Shown here one piece after another: positions 46,800 to 58,049 of a DNA stretch of 64,000 bases. The notes below the pieces were generated by a model. It ran no database searches. It saw nothing but the letters and a program-made list of their open reading frames with translations, and was not told the DNA's origin. Both the position numbers and the translations under genes were made by a program. The stretch comes from Delphinapterus leucas (Eukaryota > Chordata > Mammalia > Artiodactyla > Monodontidae). The stretch spans positions 3,610,949-3,674,948 of the forward strand of contig NW_022098058.1 in NCBI RefSeq assembly GCF_002288925.2, written 5' to 3'. Each line of letters opens with the position of its first letter. The stretch's first letter is position 1.

Positions 46800-49640
46800 A
46801 TAAAGTTTGTACTTTAGTTAATAATAATGAATAAAAGTGGTTTATTAATTATAACAAGTGTATCATACTAATGTAAGATGTTAATAGGGGAAACTGGGAT
46901 TGGGGGTTGTGAGAACTCTCAATCTAAAATTGTCCTAAAAATAGTTAGTTTTAAAAAAGGAAAACAGCTGTTTCAACATCAGAAGTGAAAACAAATTCTC
47001 ACTTATGAAAACAGGAATAGTTGGAGTCAGTTTTTTTAAAAAAAAAAAAAAAAAATTCAGAAAGAAAAATCTAATCACACTGCAAAGGATGGATTGAATA
47101 TGTTCACCAAAACCTTTGGAGGCATTGGTAGAAAATCTGGCTGATTCTTATGCAAACTGGGTATCTTATTTGCGTAACTACTGAGTTTTCCAGCACAAAT
47201 ATTTCCCTCTCTCCTCCCTAACGACATTTGTATACTTATATCAGAATGTTTACAGCATGTAGGATGCGGAAATAAATAAGCTGGAGCCCTGACATCACAG
47301 AGTAACATGATAGTTACGTTCAGAAGCACTACATTCTGTTCCAGAACCTCTTCACCAGTTTTGTGAAATTCTGTTTCATGTCTCCCCAGGGAAAAAGGAT
47401 GGATGCAAATTTTAGCAAGGGAAGAGAAACAGAACAAACCTATGTCAAGATTTAACTCAAGTCACGTTCAGTGATAAAAAAGGGAATGTTGTTCCTCTAT
47501 TGTTTTGACTCTGTCTGATCTTACCTTTCCTTGTGAAATTCTTTCCATCCTCCAAGATCATGTCTTCTATGAAACCTCTGTTTCTCTCTAGTCTGTATTA
47601 TGTCTCTTTGTTGAGTTGCTCTAACTATAATTGACATCACTACTTTGGTCCTTAAATAAGAGTCTGTCAGAATATATATTATAATTATTGATTATTTGGG
47701 ATATCACATGTATATATGACATGTTTCCTTTTTCTGAGAATCTGTGGGAGAAGTTCCTTTTAGTTCTTATCGTGAGGTGTAGTGAGGCTACTCCCAACTA
47801 ACAGATTTGTTTTCATTTAATGATGCTACAAGTCATTGGTTTTCGCTCGTTGCTTTATTTTACAGAAACAGAGTGCCAAGTTTATTGTCCATCACTAGCA
47901 ACTGTATGTAGGATCTTAGGGCATGCATCTGAATTGTTCTTCCTCCTGGCTTCATTATTTTCTGCTGCTGCAATTTTCCTTGCTTAACACCATCAATAAT
48001 TTATTTTTTATTCTTCTCTATTGTATGTATGTTAGGAGGCACTCTTAAATCCTTTGTAAAAGGATTTAAACATTAAAATTACTTGTGGGTTTGTAGTTAT
48101 AGCTGGTATGATAAGAATAGTAATTAGAAAGTCAGTAGACTTGGGTTCTCATGTGATCTGGGACATTAACTAGTCATTTGCATTTCCTAGCTTCCATTTC
48201 CCCACTTGCAATGTGAAAGAACTGTCTTATACGATTTCTAAGGTCATTTCCTGATATAAAATAAGCATGTATGTCAGTCTCGTCCCACTATGTTAAAGTC
48301 TCTGACGGCAGAAATTGTCTTTCGTCTCTTATATCTTGCAGAGCATTTTGCACAGAGCTGAATACCTGTTAGGATATTAATAATTTTTTTTAATTAAACA
48401 TTTTTCCAGGCACTTTTTCTGTGTGTGGAGTCATTGTTATTTATAGTTTCAAGTTGATATCACACTCATTCTTAGTAAAAGATGAGAAGGTACATTTATT
48501 TCACGTAACACTAAACAGTGCAGACTTTTCTATGCTGCAGACATTGTAAACTGTTTACACATATCCTGGGGCCTTCTGTAGGGCCTTGGCAAGTAAGTGG
48601 CTGCACTTGTGCCAATATCATTGATGTTCTGTTTGGCCCATTTATCAGCTGAGTTACTGTAACCTCTGTAGTATACATTGATGTTGTAATATGGGATTGT
48701 CAGGCATTCAGGGAGGAGATAGCAAGTATACGAAGGTGTTATCATTGATCAAAGGCAGATAGGAGGACATGTAAGAGAATCGAACTTAAGATTTCTAAGT
48801 TCTGGTTCTGGCTCTGCCTCTGATTTTTATTTTTGAAACAATAAAGTTGTTTTTTAAATCTAATCCCAACATTATTGGTCCCAAATCATTTTACACAGAA
48901 TTTTTTTTTTACCTTCTTTTAACCTTAGGAAAATCACTATACCTCTCAGGTCTTTAGATTCTTCATCTTCACACTGAGGAGCTGGACAAGATGATTCTTG
49001 CAGTCCTTTCCAGAGCTAACATTCCAGGGCTTGTATGGCTTAAGTATTTGGTTGAAGATGATAGGCTTTGCTTGGAGCTCCTGATGGGTGATAAAAGTTT
49101 CAAGAATCACAGTCACATTCATAGCTTGAACCCAGAGCACTGAGAGAATCAAGATTTTCTCCCAGATAATTTGTAATGATTGCCTCTAGTGCTTTAGGCA
49201 CTATGAGCAGTATTACCTCCCAGATAGACTCACTTCAGGGCCTTTGCGTCTGTACACAGGAAGGTTTATATCAGGTCACACAGGTCCAGCCTAAGGATCT
49301 GATTGCAGTTGGTGCTGTTATATTCAGAGGATTGTTAAAGATTTAGAGGGTATCTATTTAGCTCCTTTGGAAGCTTTATGCTGCTATAAAAGAGACCTCA
49401 CAGAGCTGATGGAAGGGGCATTCCAAGTAGCATCAGTTTCTTCCTCTCTACTGAATCATTTCCATCAGTATATAAAAGCTCTAGACTCATCTTAAACAAA
49501 CAAAAATTTCCTTGACTCCCATACTCCAATTTCTTTGTTCCTTTCCTAGAAGAAAATCCTTGAACTAATTCTGTCTTCATGTCTTCACCTTTCAAGCATT
49601 CTATAAATATATTTTTTTATAATTTAACAATATCACGATT
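46800..49640. other. SYN2 intron 1, no gene recognised
   Basis: AT-rich sequence with a poly-A tract at 47039-47056. Weak L2/MIR-like pieces at about 47520-47650 and 48270-48400. Nothing codes for a recognisable protein. Confidence 0.4.
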
Positions 49641-50026
49641 TTATTTTATTAAAAAAAATTTTTAACATCTTTATTGGAGTATAATTGCTTTATAATGTTG
49701 TGTTAGTTTCTGCTGTATAACAAAGTGAATCAGCTATATGTGTACATATAGCCCCGTATCCCCTCCCTCTTGCGCCTCCCTCCCACCCTCCCTATCCCAC
49801 CTCTCTAGGTGGTCACAAAGCACCGAGCTGATCTCCGTGTGCTGTGCAGCTGCCTCCCACTAGCTATCTGTTTTACATTTGGTAGTGTATATATGTCTGT
49901 GCTACTCTCTCACTTCACCCCAGCTTACCCTTCCCCGTCCCCATGTCCTCAAGTCCATTCTCTATGTCTGCATCTTTATTCATGTCCTGCCCCTAGGTTC
50001 ATAAGAACCTTTTTTTTTTTTTTTTT

Positions 50027-50615
50027 TTAGATTCCATATATATTTGTTAGCATACGGTATTTGTTTTTCTCTTTCTGACTTACTTCACCCTGTATGACAG
50101 ACTCTAGGTCCATCCACCTCACTACAAATAACTCAATTTCGTTTCTTTTTATGGCTGAGTAATATTCCATTGTACATATGTGCCACATCTTCTTTATCCA
50201 TTCATCTGTCGATGGACACTTAGGTTGCTTCCATGTCCTGGCTATCGTAAATAGAGCTGCAGTGAACACTGTGGTACATGACTCTTTTTGAATTATGGTT
50301 TTCTCTGGGTATATGCCCAGTAGTGGGATTGCTGGGTCATATGGTAGTTCTATTTTTAGTTTTTTAAGGAACCTCCATACTGTTCTCCATCGTGGCTATA
50401 TTAATTTACATTCCCACCAACAGTGCAAAAGGGTTCCCTTTTCTCCACACCCTCTCCAGCATTTATTGTTCGTAGATTTTTGATGATGGCCATTCTGACC
50501 GGTGTGAGGTGATACCTCCTTGTGGTTTTGATTTACATTTCTCTAATGATTCGTGATGTTGAGCATCCTTTCATGTGTTTGTTGGCAATCTGTATATCTT
50601 CTTTGGAGAAATGTC
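50027..50615 (-). pseudogene. L1 ORF2p C-terminal region with a nonsense codon
   Basis: ORF2p is the L1 endonuclease/reverse transcriptase; this is its C-terminal Cys-rich part. Motifs seen in the minus frame include [10 protein letters not shown] (about 50295-50340) and WIKKMWHICTMEYYSAIKRN, ending at a stop at 50027-50029. Upstream in the same frame, a TAG at 50396-50398 (minus strand) replaces the codon before 'PRW', where the family has a sense codon. So this copy cannot make a complete ORF2 protein, unless the base is an assembly error. Confidence 0.8.
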
Positions 50616-51015
50616 NNNNNNNNNNNNNNNNNNNNNNNNNNNNNNNNNNNNNNNNNNNNNNNNNNNNNNNNNNNNNNNNNNNNNNNNNNNNNNNNNNNNN
50701 NNNNNNNNNNNNNNNNNNNNNNNNNNNNNNNNNNNNNNNNNNNNNNNNNNNNNNNNNNNNNNNNNNNNNNNNNNNNNNNNNNNNNNNNNNNNNNNNNNNN
50801 NNNNNNNNNNNNNNNNNNNNNNNNNNNNNNNNNNNNNNNNNNNNNNNNNNNNNNNNNNNNNNNNNNNNNNNNNNNNNNNNNNNNNNNNNNNNNNNNNNNN
50901 NNNNNNNNNNNNNNNNNNNNNNNNNNNNNNNNNNNNNNNNNNNNNNNNNNNNNNNNNNNNNNNNNNNNNNNNNNNNNNNNNNNNNNNNNNNNNNNNNNNN
51001 NNNNNNNNNNNNNNN
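50616..51015. other. Assembly gap of exactly 400 N
   Basis: Unresolved bases from 50616 to 51015, inside the L1. Open frames reported across it are not real. Confidence 1.
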
Positions 51016-51359
51016 CTTTTCTCTTTATTCTGCTCTGCAGTAGTTATTTCCACTATTTTATCTTCCAGGTCACTTATCCGTTCTTCTGCCTCAGTTATTC
51101 TGCTATTGATTCCTTCTAGCATATTTTTAATTTCATTTATTGTGTTGTTCATCATTGTTTGTTTGCTCTTTAGTTCTTCTAGGTCATTGTTAAATGTTTC
51201 TTGTATTTTCTCCATTCTATTTCCAACATTTTGGGTCGTCTTTACTATCATTACTCTGAATTCTTTTTCAGGTAGACTGCCTGTTTCCTCTTCATTTGTT
51301 TGGTCTGGTGGGTTTTTACTTTGCTCTTTCATCTGCTGCATATTTCCCTGTTTTCTCAT
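51016..51359 (-). CDS. L1 ORF1p N-terminal part, cut by assembly gap
   Basis: ORF1p is the L1 RNA-binding chaperone. From the Met at 51359 the frame stays open for about 114 codons to the gap. It starts MRKQGNMQQMKEQSKNPPDQ, and the rest is a heptad-like coiled coil with a run of Glu/Asn/Ile/Leu (region about residues 45-110), as expected for the trimerising part of ORF1p. The RRM and C-terminal domain would lie in or beyond the gap. The matching plus-strand open frame is its shadow. Confidence 0.85.
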
Positions 51360-53376
51360 TTTATTTAACTTACTGTGTTTGAGGTCTCCTTTTCTCAGGC
51401 TGCAAGTTTGTATTTCCCATTATTTTTGGTGTCTTCCCCCAGTGGGTGAGGTTGGTTCAGTAGCTTGTGTAGGCTTCCTGGTGGAGGGGACTGGTGCCTG
51501 TGTTCTGCTGGGTGGGGCTGTATCTTGTCCTTCTGGTGGGCAGGGCCGTGTCCGGTGGTGTGTTTTGGAGTGTCTGTGAAGTTAGTATGACTTTAGGCAG
51601 CCTCTCTGCTAATTGGTGGTGTTGTGTTCCTGTCTTGCTAGTTGTTTGGCATGGGGCGTCCAGCACTGGAGCTTGCTGGCCATTGGGTGGAGCTGGATCT
51701 CAGTGTTGAGACGAAGATCTCCGGGAGAGCTCTCACTGATTGATATTACCTGGGGCCAGGAGGTTTCTGGTGGTCCAATGTCCTGGACTCAGCCCTCCCA
51801 CCTTGGAGGCTCAGACCCAACACCCAGCCAGAGCACCAAGACCCTGTCAGCCACACAGCTCAGAAGAAAAGGAAGAAAGAGAAAACAAAAACAAAAAAAT
51901 GAACAGACAGAACCCTAGCACAAATGGTAAAAGCAAACCTATACAGACAAAATCACACAAAGAAGCATACACATACACACTCACAAAAAGAGGAAAAGGA
52001 GAAAAAATACATATATATAAAAAGGAAGAGAGCAACCAAACCAATAAACAAATCCACCAATGATAATAAACACTAAATACAAAACTAAGATAAACATAAA
52101 ACCGGAAACAAATTAGACGCAGAAAGCAAACCCCAAGTCCACAGTTGCTTCCAAAGTCCACCGGCTCAATTTTGGGGATATTCGTTGTCTGTTCAGGTAT
52201 TCTTTGGACGCAAGAGTTTATCAAGTTGATTTTAGGGGTTTAATCTGCTGCTCCTGAGGCTGCACAGAGAAATTTCCCTTCCTCTTCTTTGTTCGCACAG
52301 CGCCTGGGGTTTGGCCCCGCCTCTGCGTGTCGCCGCCCTCAGGAGTCTGTTACCCACCCAGACAGGAGGGGTAAAGCAGCAGCTGACTAGGGCTCTGCCG
52401 CCCACCCAGGCTGGGGAGAGGAAGGGGTACGGTAGTCATAACTGGAATGTGCGGGGAGCCTGTGGTGGCAGAGGATGGCATGATGTTGCAACAGCCTGAG
52501 GCGTGCCGTGTGTTTTCCCAGGGAAGTTGTCCGTGGATCACAGGACGCTGGCAGTGGCAGGCTGCACAGGCTCCCCCGGGGGGTGTGGATAGTGACCTGT
52601 GCTTGCACACAGGATTCTTGGTGGCAACGACCGCAGAGTTAGCGGTTCATGCCTGTCTCTGGGGTCTGAGCCGATAGCTACGGCTTGCACCCGTCTCTGA
52701 AGCTCGTTTAGGCAGTGCTCTGCCTTCTCTGGGCACACTGGGAAGGAATCCCCTCTCCTCGTGCATCCCGAAACAAAGGTCTCTTGCCTCTCTGGCAGGC
52801 CCAGACTTTTTCCTGGACTCCCTCCCGGCTAGCTGTGGCGCACTAGCCCCCTTCAGACTGTCTTCACACAGCCAACCCCAGTTCTCTCCCTGGGGCCTGA
52901 CCTCCAAAGCCCGAGCCTCGGTGCCCAGCCTCCACCCGCCCTGGCAGGTAACCAGACAAGTGTCTCAGGTTGGTGAGTGCTGGTCTGCACTGCTTCTCTG
53001 TGTGGAAATCTCTCTGCTTTGCCCTCTGCACCCCTGTTGCTGCGCTCTCCTCCGTGGCTCCGAGGCTTCCCCCAACCCACCTCCTGTCTCTGCCAGTGAA
53101 GGGTCTCCCTAGTGTGTGGAAACTTTTCCCCCTTCACAGCTCCCTCCCAGAGGTGCGGGTCCCGTCCCTATTCTTTCGTCTCTGTTTTTTCTTTTTTCTT
53201 TTGCCCTACCCAGGTCAATGGGGATTTTCTTGCCTTTTGGGAAGTCTGAGGTCTTCTGCCAGCATTCAGTAGGTGTTCTGTAGGAGTTGTTCCACATGTA
53301 GATGTATTTTTGATGTATTTATGGGGAGGAAGGTGATCCCCACATCGTATTCCTCTGCCATCTTGAAGGTCTCCCC
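51360..53376 (-). promoter_or_regulatory. L1 5' UTR with internal promoter region
   Basis: G+C-rich and CpG-containing, about 2 kb, between the L1 5' end and the ORF1 start. The 5' terminus (plus strand 'gccatcttgaaggtctcccc' at 53357-53376) carries the gccatcttg motif, a YY1-type site often found at L1 5' ends. Many overlapping open frames on both strands here are compositional. Confidence 0.75.
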
Positions 53377-53419
53377 TAAATTTTTTAAATTAAAGTTTGA
53401 ATGAACTCAAGTGTAATGA

Positions 53420-54050
53420 GCTTTTTTGGCATGTACTTGATCTCTCTCTCTCTTTATAGAAACATTTAAATTTCCACTTTTCATGTCTGAAAATATCTTT
53501 ATACTACCCTTGTACTTAATTGATAGTTAGCTGGCTTTAGAATTTTAGATTGGAAGTCACTTTCCCTTAGAATGTTGAAGGCATTGCTCAGTTATTTTCT
53601 GGATTCCAGTATTGTTCCTGGAAAGTTCAAAGTCACTTTGATTCCTGATCTTTTGTATGCGATCTGTTCCCACCTTCTTCCCGGAAAGTTTTAAGAATTT
53701 TCTCTTCGGCTTGCTCTTCTGAAATTTGTCATGATGAACCTTCATGTGAGAATCTATCTTCGTTCGTTGTGCTGGGCTCTTTGGAGCCCTTTCAATGTGG
53801 AAAACAAGTCCTTTGATTCTGTGACATTTTCTTGAATTATTTCATTGTTCATTTCCAACCCATATTTTTCTGGTCTCTCTTTCTGGAGCTACTGTTATTT
53901 GGATGTTGAACCTTCTGAACCAATCAGCTAATTTCTTCATTTTTTTCTCTTCTCGTTTCCATCTCTGAGGTTGTTTAAATGTATTTTTAGGAAGATTTCC
54001 TCAACTTCTCTTCTAACCTTCCTATTTTTTTTCAATGATACTATTTTTTT
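53420..54050 (-). mobile_element. Old L1M-type fragment, antisense
   Basis: 'ggctttagaattttagattg', 'gaatgttgaaggcattgctc', 'tttcttgaattatttcattg', 'gatttcctcaacttctcttc' follow the antisense order of an old L1 internal region. The young L1 begins about 45 bp to the left. Confidence 0.65.
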
Positions 54051-54055
54051 TTCTC

Positions 54056-54215
54056 TTTAAAAAACCTCCCTAAACTACATTTCAGTGGTTTCTAGTATGT
54101 CCACAGAGTTGTGCAGCCATCACCATAATCAATTTTAGAATATTTTCATTACCCCTAAAAGAAACTCTGTACCCATTAGCAGCCATCCCGTCACCCCTCA
54201 CCTTCTCAGCTATAG
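54056..54215 (-). mobile_element. L1M 3' UTR fragment, antisense
   Basis: 'ttgtgcagccatcaccataa', 'gaaactctgtacccattagc', 'agccatcccgtcacccctca' are L1M 3' UTR text, as at 22.3 kb. A separate insertion from its left neighbour, as it is the wrong end of the element. Confidence 0.7.
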
Positions 54216-54624
54216 AAAGCCACTAAAGTAGTAAGAAGCTCAAGTCACATAACTAGGTGGAGCCAGGACTAGAATACGTGCCTGACATTCCAAAGTTCAT
54301 GCTTTTCTCATTATGCTATGCTGCCTTCCAGGGTGAGAAAAAGCAGGCTCGTAAGGAGGCAAATGAAGTAATCCCAGTCTGAGTTGATAAGTGCCTGTGT
54401 TACCATAGCTCTTTAATTTTCTCAGTACTGATTTCAAATAGTCTCCTTATCCCATGAGCCATGAAAGTGTTTGGGCATGTAAAACACATTTCTCAGGTTG
54501 CTTTTTGAACCTAGAGGTAATTTTTTTTTTTAATCAGACCACGTGTACCAATTTTTTAGTATGATAACATGATCACCATGAGGAGTGAGACTGAAGAAAA
54601 AAATAATTTCAAGGGAATATTGCT

Positions 54625-54795
54625 AATAGTGATTACTGGTTGCCAGACACTATGCCAAGTGTTTTACCTGTAGTGATTAATCCTCACAACAACCCTATTG
54701 GGTAAGTATCATTTCCTGCCAAGGCTGAGAAAGGTTTAGTAACTTGTCTAGTATCACATGCTTCCTTAGTAGTAGAGCTGTATTTTGAACCTATA
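54625..54795 (+). repeat. MIR SINE
   Basis: 'ggttgccagacactatgcca', 'attaatcctcacaacaaccc', 'tattgggtaagtatcatttc', 'gtagagctgtattttgaacc'. Confidence 0.85.
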
Positions 54796-54799
54796 TCTG

Positions 54800-56025
54800 T
54801 GTCATTATAAAGTCCTCGAACCTCCCTTTACACTGCTCTGGAAACAAACTGGCATCATCCTTATAGCCCAGGGAGAGATGAATTCATGTAAGAATAACCT
54901 CCAAACCTGGCTACAGATTTCAAACAAAATTGGAATAAGGTGTTTTAGGGTTTTTGCTGCCCTAATTGTGGTGGAAGAAAATTGTTCATCCATAAGAATT
55001 TGAAGACCGATAGTTTAGAGGAAAGAATTAAATTGTAAATAGTATGAAGAAAGTAAATAGCATCACCTGTTAGTGTATTTTCACTGATGAGAGGATTTAT
55101 CATATCTGGATTTTAGAGCATTTTTAGACAACAAACAACAAAGTTTAGTCAAAGGTTAATCTGTACTGTTAGCCTGGTAGTACTTGGCATGTAAATGCTT
55201 GATGAATGCTCATTGAATAAACAAGTGAAAAGCTGGCTTTTATTTAAGCACACACAATTGTCTTTTCTAATGCAATGCCATAAGTATGTCCATAATATCA
55301 AATCACAAAAAGAACTACTTGAAAGGAAAATGGAATATGTAATATAACCTTCTGTTGGTTCTGAAGGAATGAGCTATTGTTCCAGATATTTTGCATTTCT
55401 ACAATAAAAACGTAGCTGAAAGATGATTTGCTTTTTTAGCATTCCTTACTTTAGTGCACATTATCAAACTGTTCATTTTAGACATTTGAGCTTTTAGCTT
55501 CTTCCCTTAATTTACCTTTTTTTGTTACTGATGCAAATCGCAAATGTACTGAAAGAATACTTGAGAAGAAAATTTAGTAGTGATCCGTCCTTCGTGATAG
55601 ACCCAAAGAATATGTTCTGTACATTTCTGGGTTAGGAAATGTTCTGCAACTTAATTGATGATTTCTAACTGTGCTCAAAAATTAGAGGGTGAGAATCTGA
55701 GATGTATTTTTTTCAGTAGCCATCTCACCCATCCTTCTGCCACCAAATATGCCCCTCCCCCACCAATCCCCAGCCTTATACTGTGTCAGAGTGCTTGCCT
55801 GACTGTCTAAATGGATTGATTTGTAATTTATTTTCCACCTATCTGTATGCCACTCTTTCTTCAGGGCCCAACACAAGTATTATTTCCTCTAGCGAGCTTT
55901 CCTATAGCTCATGCTGTTCTTTCTTTATATGCTTCCTGGTTTGTCATTAACTTTAGCATTTGTTCTAAGGTGTAGAACTGAAGAACCAATGGGCAGAAAC
56001 TAAGGAAGGGAGAATTACGCTCCAT
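54800..56025. other. SYN2 intron 1, no gene recognised
   Basis: AT-rich non-coding sequence. An L2-like antisense piece may lie at about 55790-55990. No exon or RNA gene seen. Confidence 0.4.
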
Positions 56026-56030
56026 CTATG

Positions 56031-56595
56031 TGTCAGGGGTCCCCAAGAGCACCCCCAGGTTTGGTGATTTGCTAGGAGGGAAGATTCCCAGGCCTCAGCG
56101 TATAGTCATACTCACAGCAAAGATTTATTATAGCAAAAGGATACAAAGCAGTTATCAGCTAAGGGAGAAGGTGCACAGATGAAGACTGGAGGAAAGTATG
56201 TGCAAGCTTCCCAGAGTCCTCCTTGGTGGAGTCACCCAGGATATACTTAATTCCTACAGCACACGTTGTACCAAGTGTGAAATGTTGTCTTCCAAGAGAG
56301 CTCGTTAGAGACTCAGTGCCCAAAGGTTTTACTGGGCCTGGTCACGTGGGCACCCTCTGCTTAGCACATACATAATCCTAGGCCCCTAGAAGGAAAGTAG
56401 GTGTTCAGCGTAAACCACATTGTTTGTACTAACAATTTAGGCACAGTGATCCATTCTTATGAATTCTGAGAATGTTGATATCCTCCTGAAATCCCGGTTC
56501 CTAGATGCCAGCCAAGGGCCAACCTTGCAAGCAGGCATTTCTCAGTATAGCAGTCTCAGACCTGACCTGCTATGTTAACTCTTTTCTGTATCATA
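56031..56595 (-). mobile_element. MER21-like ERVL solo LTR
   Basis: 'tgtcaggggtccccaagagc', 'agatttattatagcaaaagg', 'gtgaaatgttgtcttccaag', 'ccagccaagggccaaccttg' and 'ctgctatgttaactcttttc' in the order of a MER21-type LTR. The tttatt (aataaa on the other strand) suggests antisense orientation. No retroviral gene can be recognised beside it. The family name is from memory. Confidence 0.7.
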
Positions 56596-56599
56596 TTAG

Positions 56600-57860
56600 G
56601 AAGACTTCTAAAAAGTGCTGTCAGAAGGTGAAATAGGCTAACTTAGGAGATAAATATTAACTTGCTAATGAAAGGCATTTACAAATAAATTGGATAGAAA
56701 CCTGCATGAGACATTTTGTAGGAGATATATGCATTGCTGCTCTACAATTCTGGGACTTTTATAGTCCCATAATATATGTTATTTTGTAGGTTCTTTGTTC
56801 CATGTGTTAGTCCCTTATTACACTGGAGAATGGCACTGGATTAGAAATCAGAAGACCTGAATTTTGACTGACTTAGTGCTTGACTTACACTTGACTTGTC
56901 TCCCTAATTTTTCTTACCTGTCTAGAAAGGACTTGAAGTTTTTGATCTCAAAGGTTCTGCCTAGCTCTCATATCTCTGCCACCTTGAGGAAGTCTGTTGG
57001 ATTACTTTGATGGTTACAAAGTTCTTGATGATACTGAGGTAAATATCTACTTACGTATAATGTCTAACCATTCCTGTTCTTAATTAATGTCTTTTGGACA
57101 CATCTCCATTTTTCACCTAGAATCCTTGTGACTAAGAGTCTCACCACCTGTGCCATTGGTGCTAACAAATCTTGCAGACTGAAGTTTGAGTTTAGCATCT
57201 TACCCCAGGTTGGTGGAACTGGGTCATTGAGGAATGGGAGAATTCAAGGGGAGAGCTAAGGACAATAGAAATGTTTATTTTTCCCCCCAACAATTCCCCC
57301 TTAGATTTGGAAAGTCTTCAGGTTTAGGAAAACACTCAGAAAATACTAGAAGTGCTGTATTTTTCTGGAACTCCTTATGTCCCTATAACTTCTGTTTCTG
57401 TGAATGAAGAGCTTATAGGTGGGCTGCTGCTCCCAGTGAAGGTGTCCCTTCATCATCTGTCCCACCAGTGGTCTCTGGTTAGGGTGGTGCAGAGCCCAGC
57501 CATCTGCTAGTTTTAATCTGTGTGGAAACAGGAGCCCATTGGGGGTGAGGAAAACCTAACCCCTCCGTCTACTTAACAGAATTACCACAACAGCTGAATT
57601 TTACCCCCATGTGTTGTCAATATTCAACCAAGTAGAAAATGACCAAAGCTAGGGAGCAAGAAATCCGTAGAGGCTGTGTAATGTTTTCCATGGGTTGGAG
57701 TGGGGCAGAGGAGAACGCTGGGATCGTCCTTTGTCCAGAGATGTCTCTCCTCGCTGATGTAATTCAGAAATCCTATTTACGGCATCCCTATTAGGTAATC
57801 ATCAGGTTTTAATTAAAACTATTCCTTGATCAGGAGTTTATTTCTGCCCCTTGAGATAAT
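56600..57860. other. SYN2 intron 1, unassigned; possible old ERV remnant
   Basis: The stretch around 57285-57310 ('ccccccaacaattccccctt') and the following kilobase look unlike plain intron and could be decayed ERVL-related sequence near the MER21-like LTR. No protein similarity is seen by eye. Confidence 0.25.
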
Positions 57861-57880
57861 CCGTTGGGTCACCTTGGCTT

Positions 57881-58041
57881 TTAGTTTGTTTGTTTGGGGG
57901 TCTTGTTTATTTGTTTTTGTTTTGTTTTTTTGATCGTGCTGCGAGGCTTGTGGGATCTTAGTTCCCCCACCAGGGACTGAACCCGGTGCCTTGGTAGTGA
58001 AAGCGCAGAGTCCTAACCACTGGACCGCCACTGAATTCCCC
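57881..58041 (-). mobile_element. Short CHR-type SINE, antisense
   Basis: T/G-rich tail, then 'ttgtgggatcttagttcccc', 'aaagcgcagagtcctaacca', 'ctggaccgccactgaattcc' at the right. The flanks ttgggtcac.ttg at about 57864 and 58043 look like a diverged target duplication. Confidence 0.88.
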
Positions 58042-58049
58042 ATTGGGTC

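Larger units (their letters stand above)
49660..53376 (-). mobile_element. Near full-structure young cetartiodactyl L1, antisense, with an assembly gap
   Basis: Read on the minus strand: a 5' end at about 53376 (beginning ggggagaccttcaagatggc), a GC-rich 5' UTR of about 2 kb, ORF1 start at 51359, a 400-N gap, the ORF2 C-terminal region, and a 3' UTR ending near 49660 ('ttattggagtataattgctt' on the plus strand). The shorter L1 stubs elsewhere in the window share this 3' UTR. Flanks are A/T-rich, and I could not settle a target-site duplication. Confidence 0.92.

Noticed and set aside
50522..51579. Open frames of 170-330 codons running through the Ns
   Set aside because: Most codons are unknown bases; on the plus strand they are only shadows of the antisense L1 ORF1 and ORF2.
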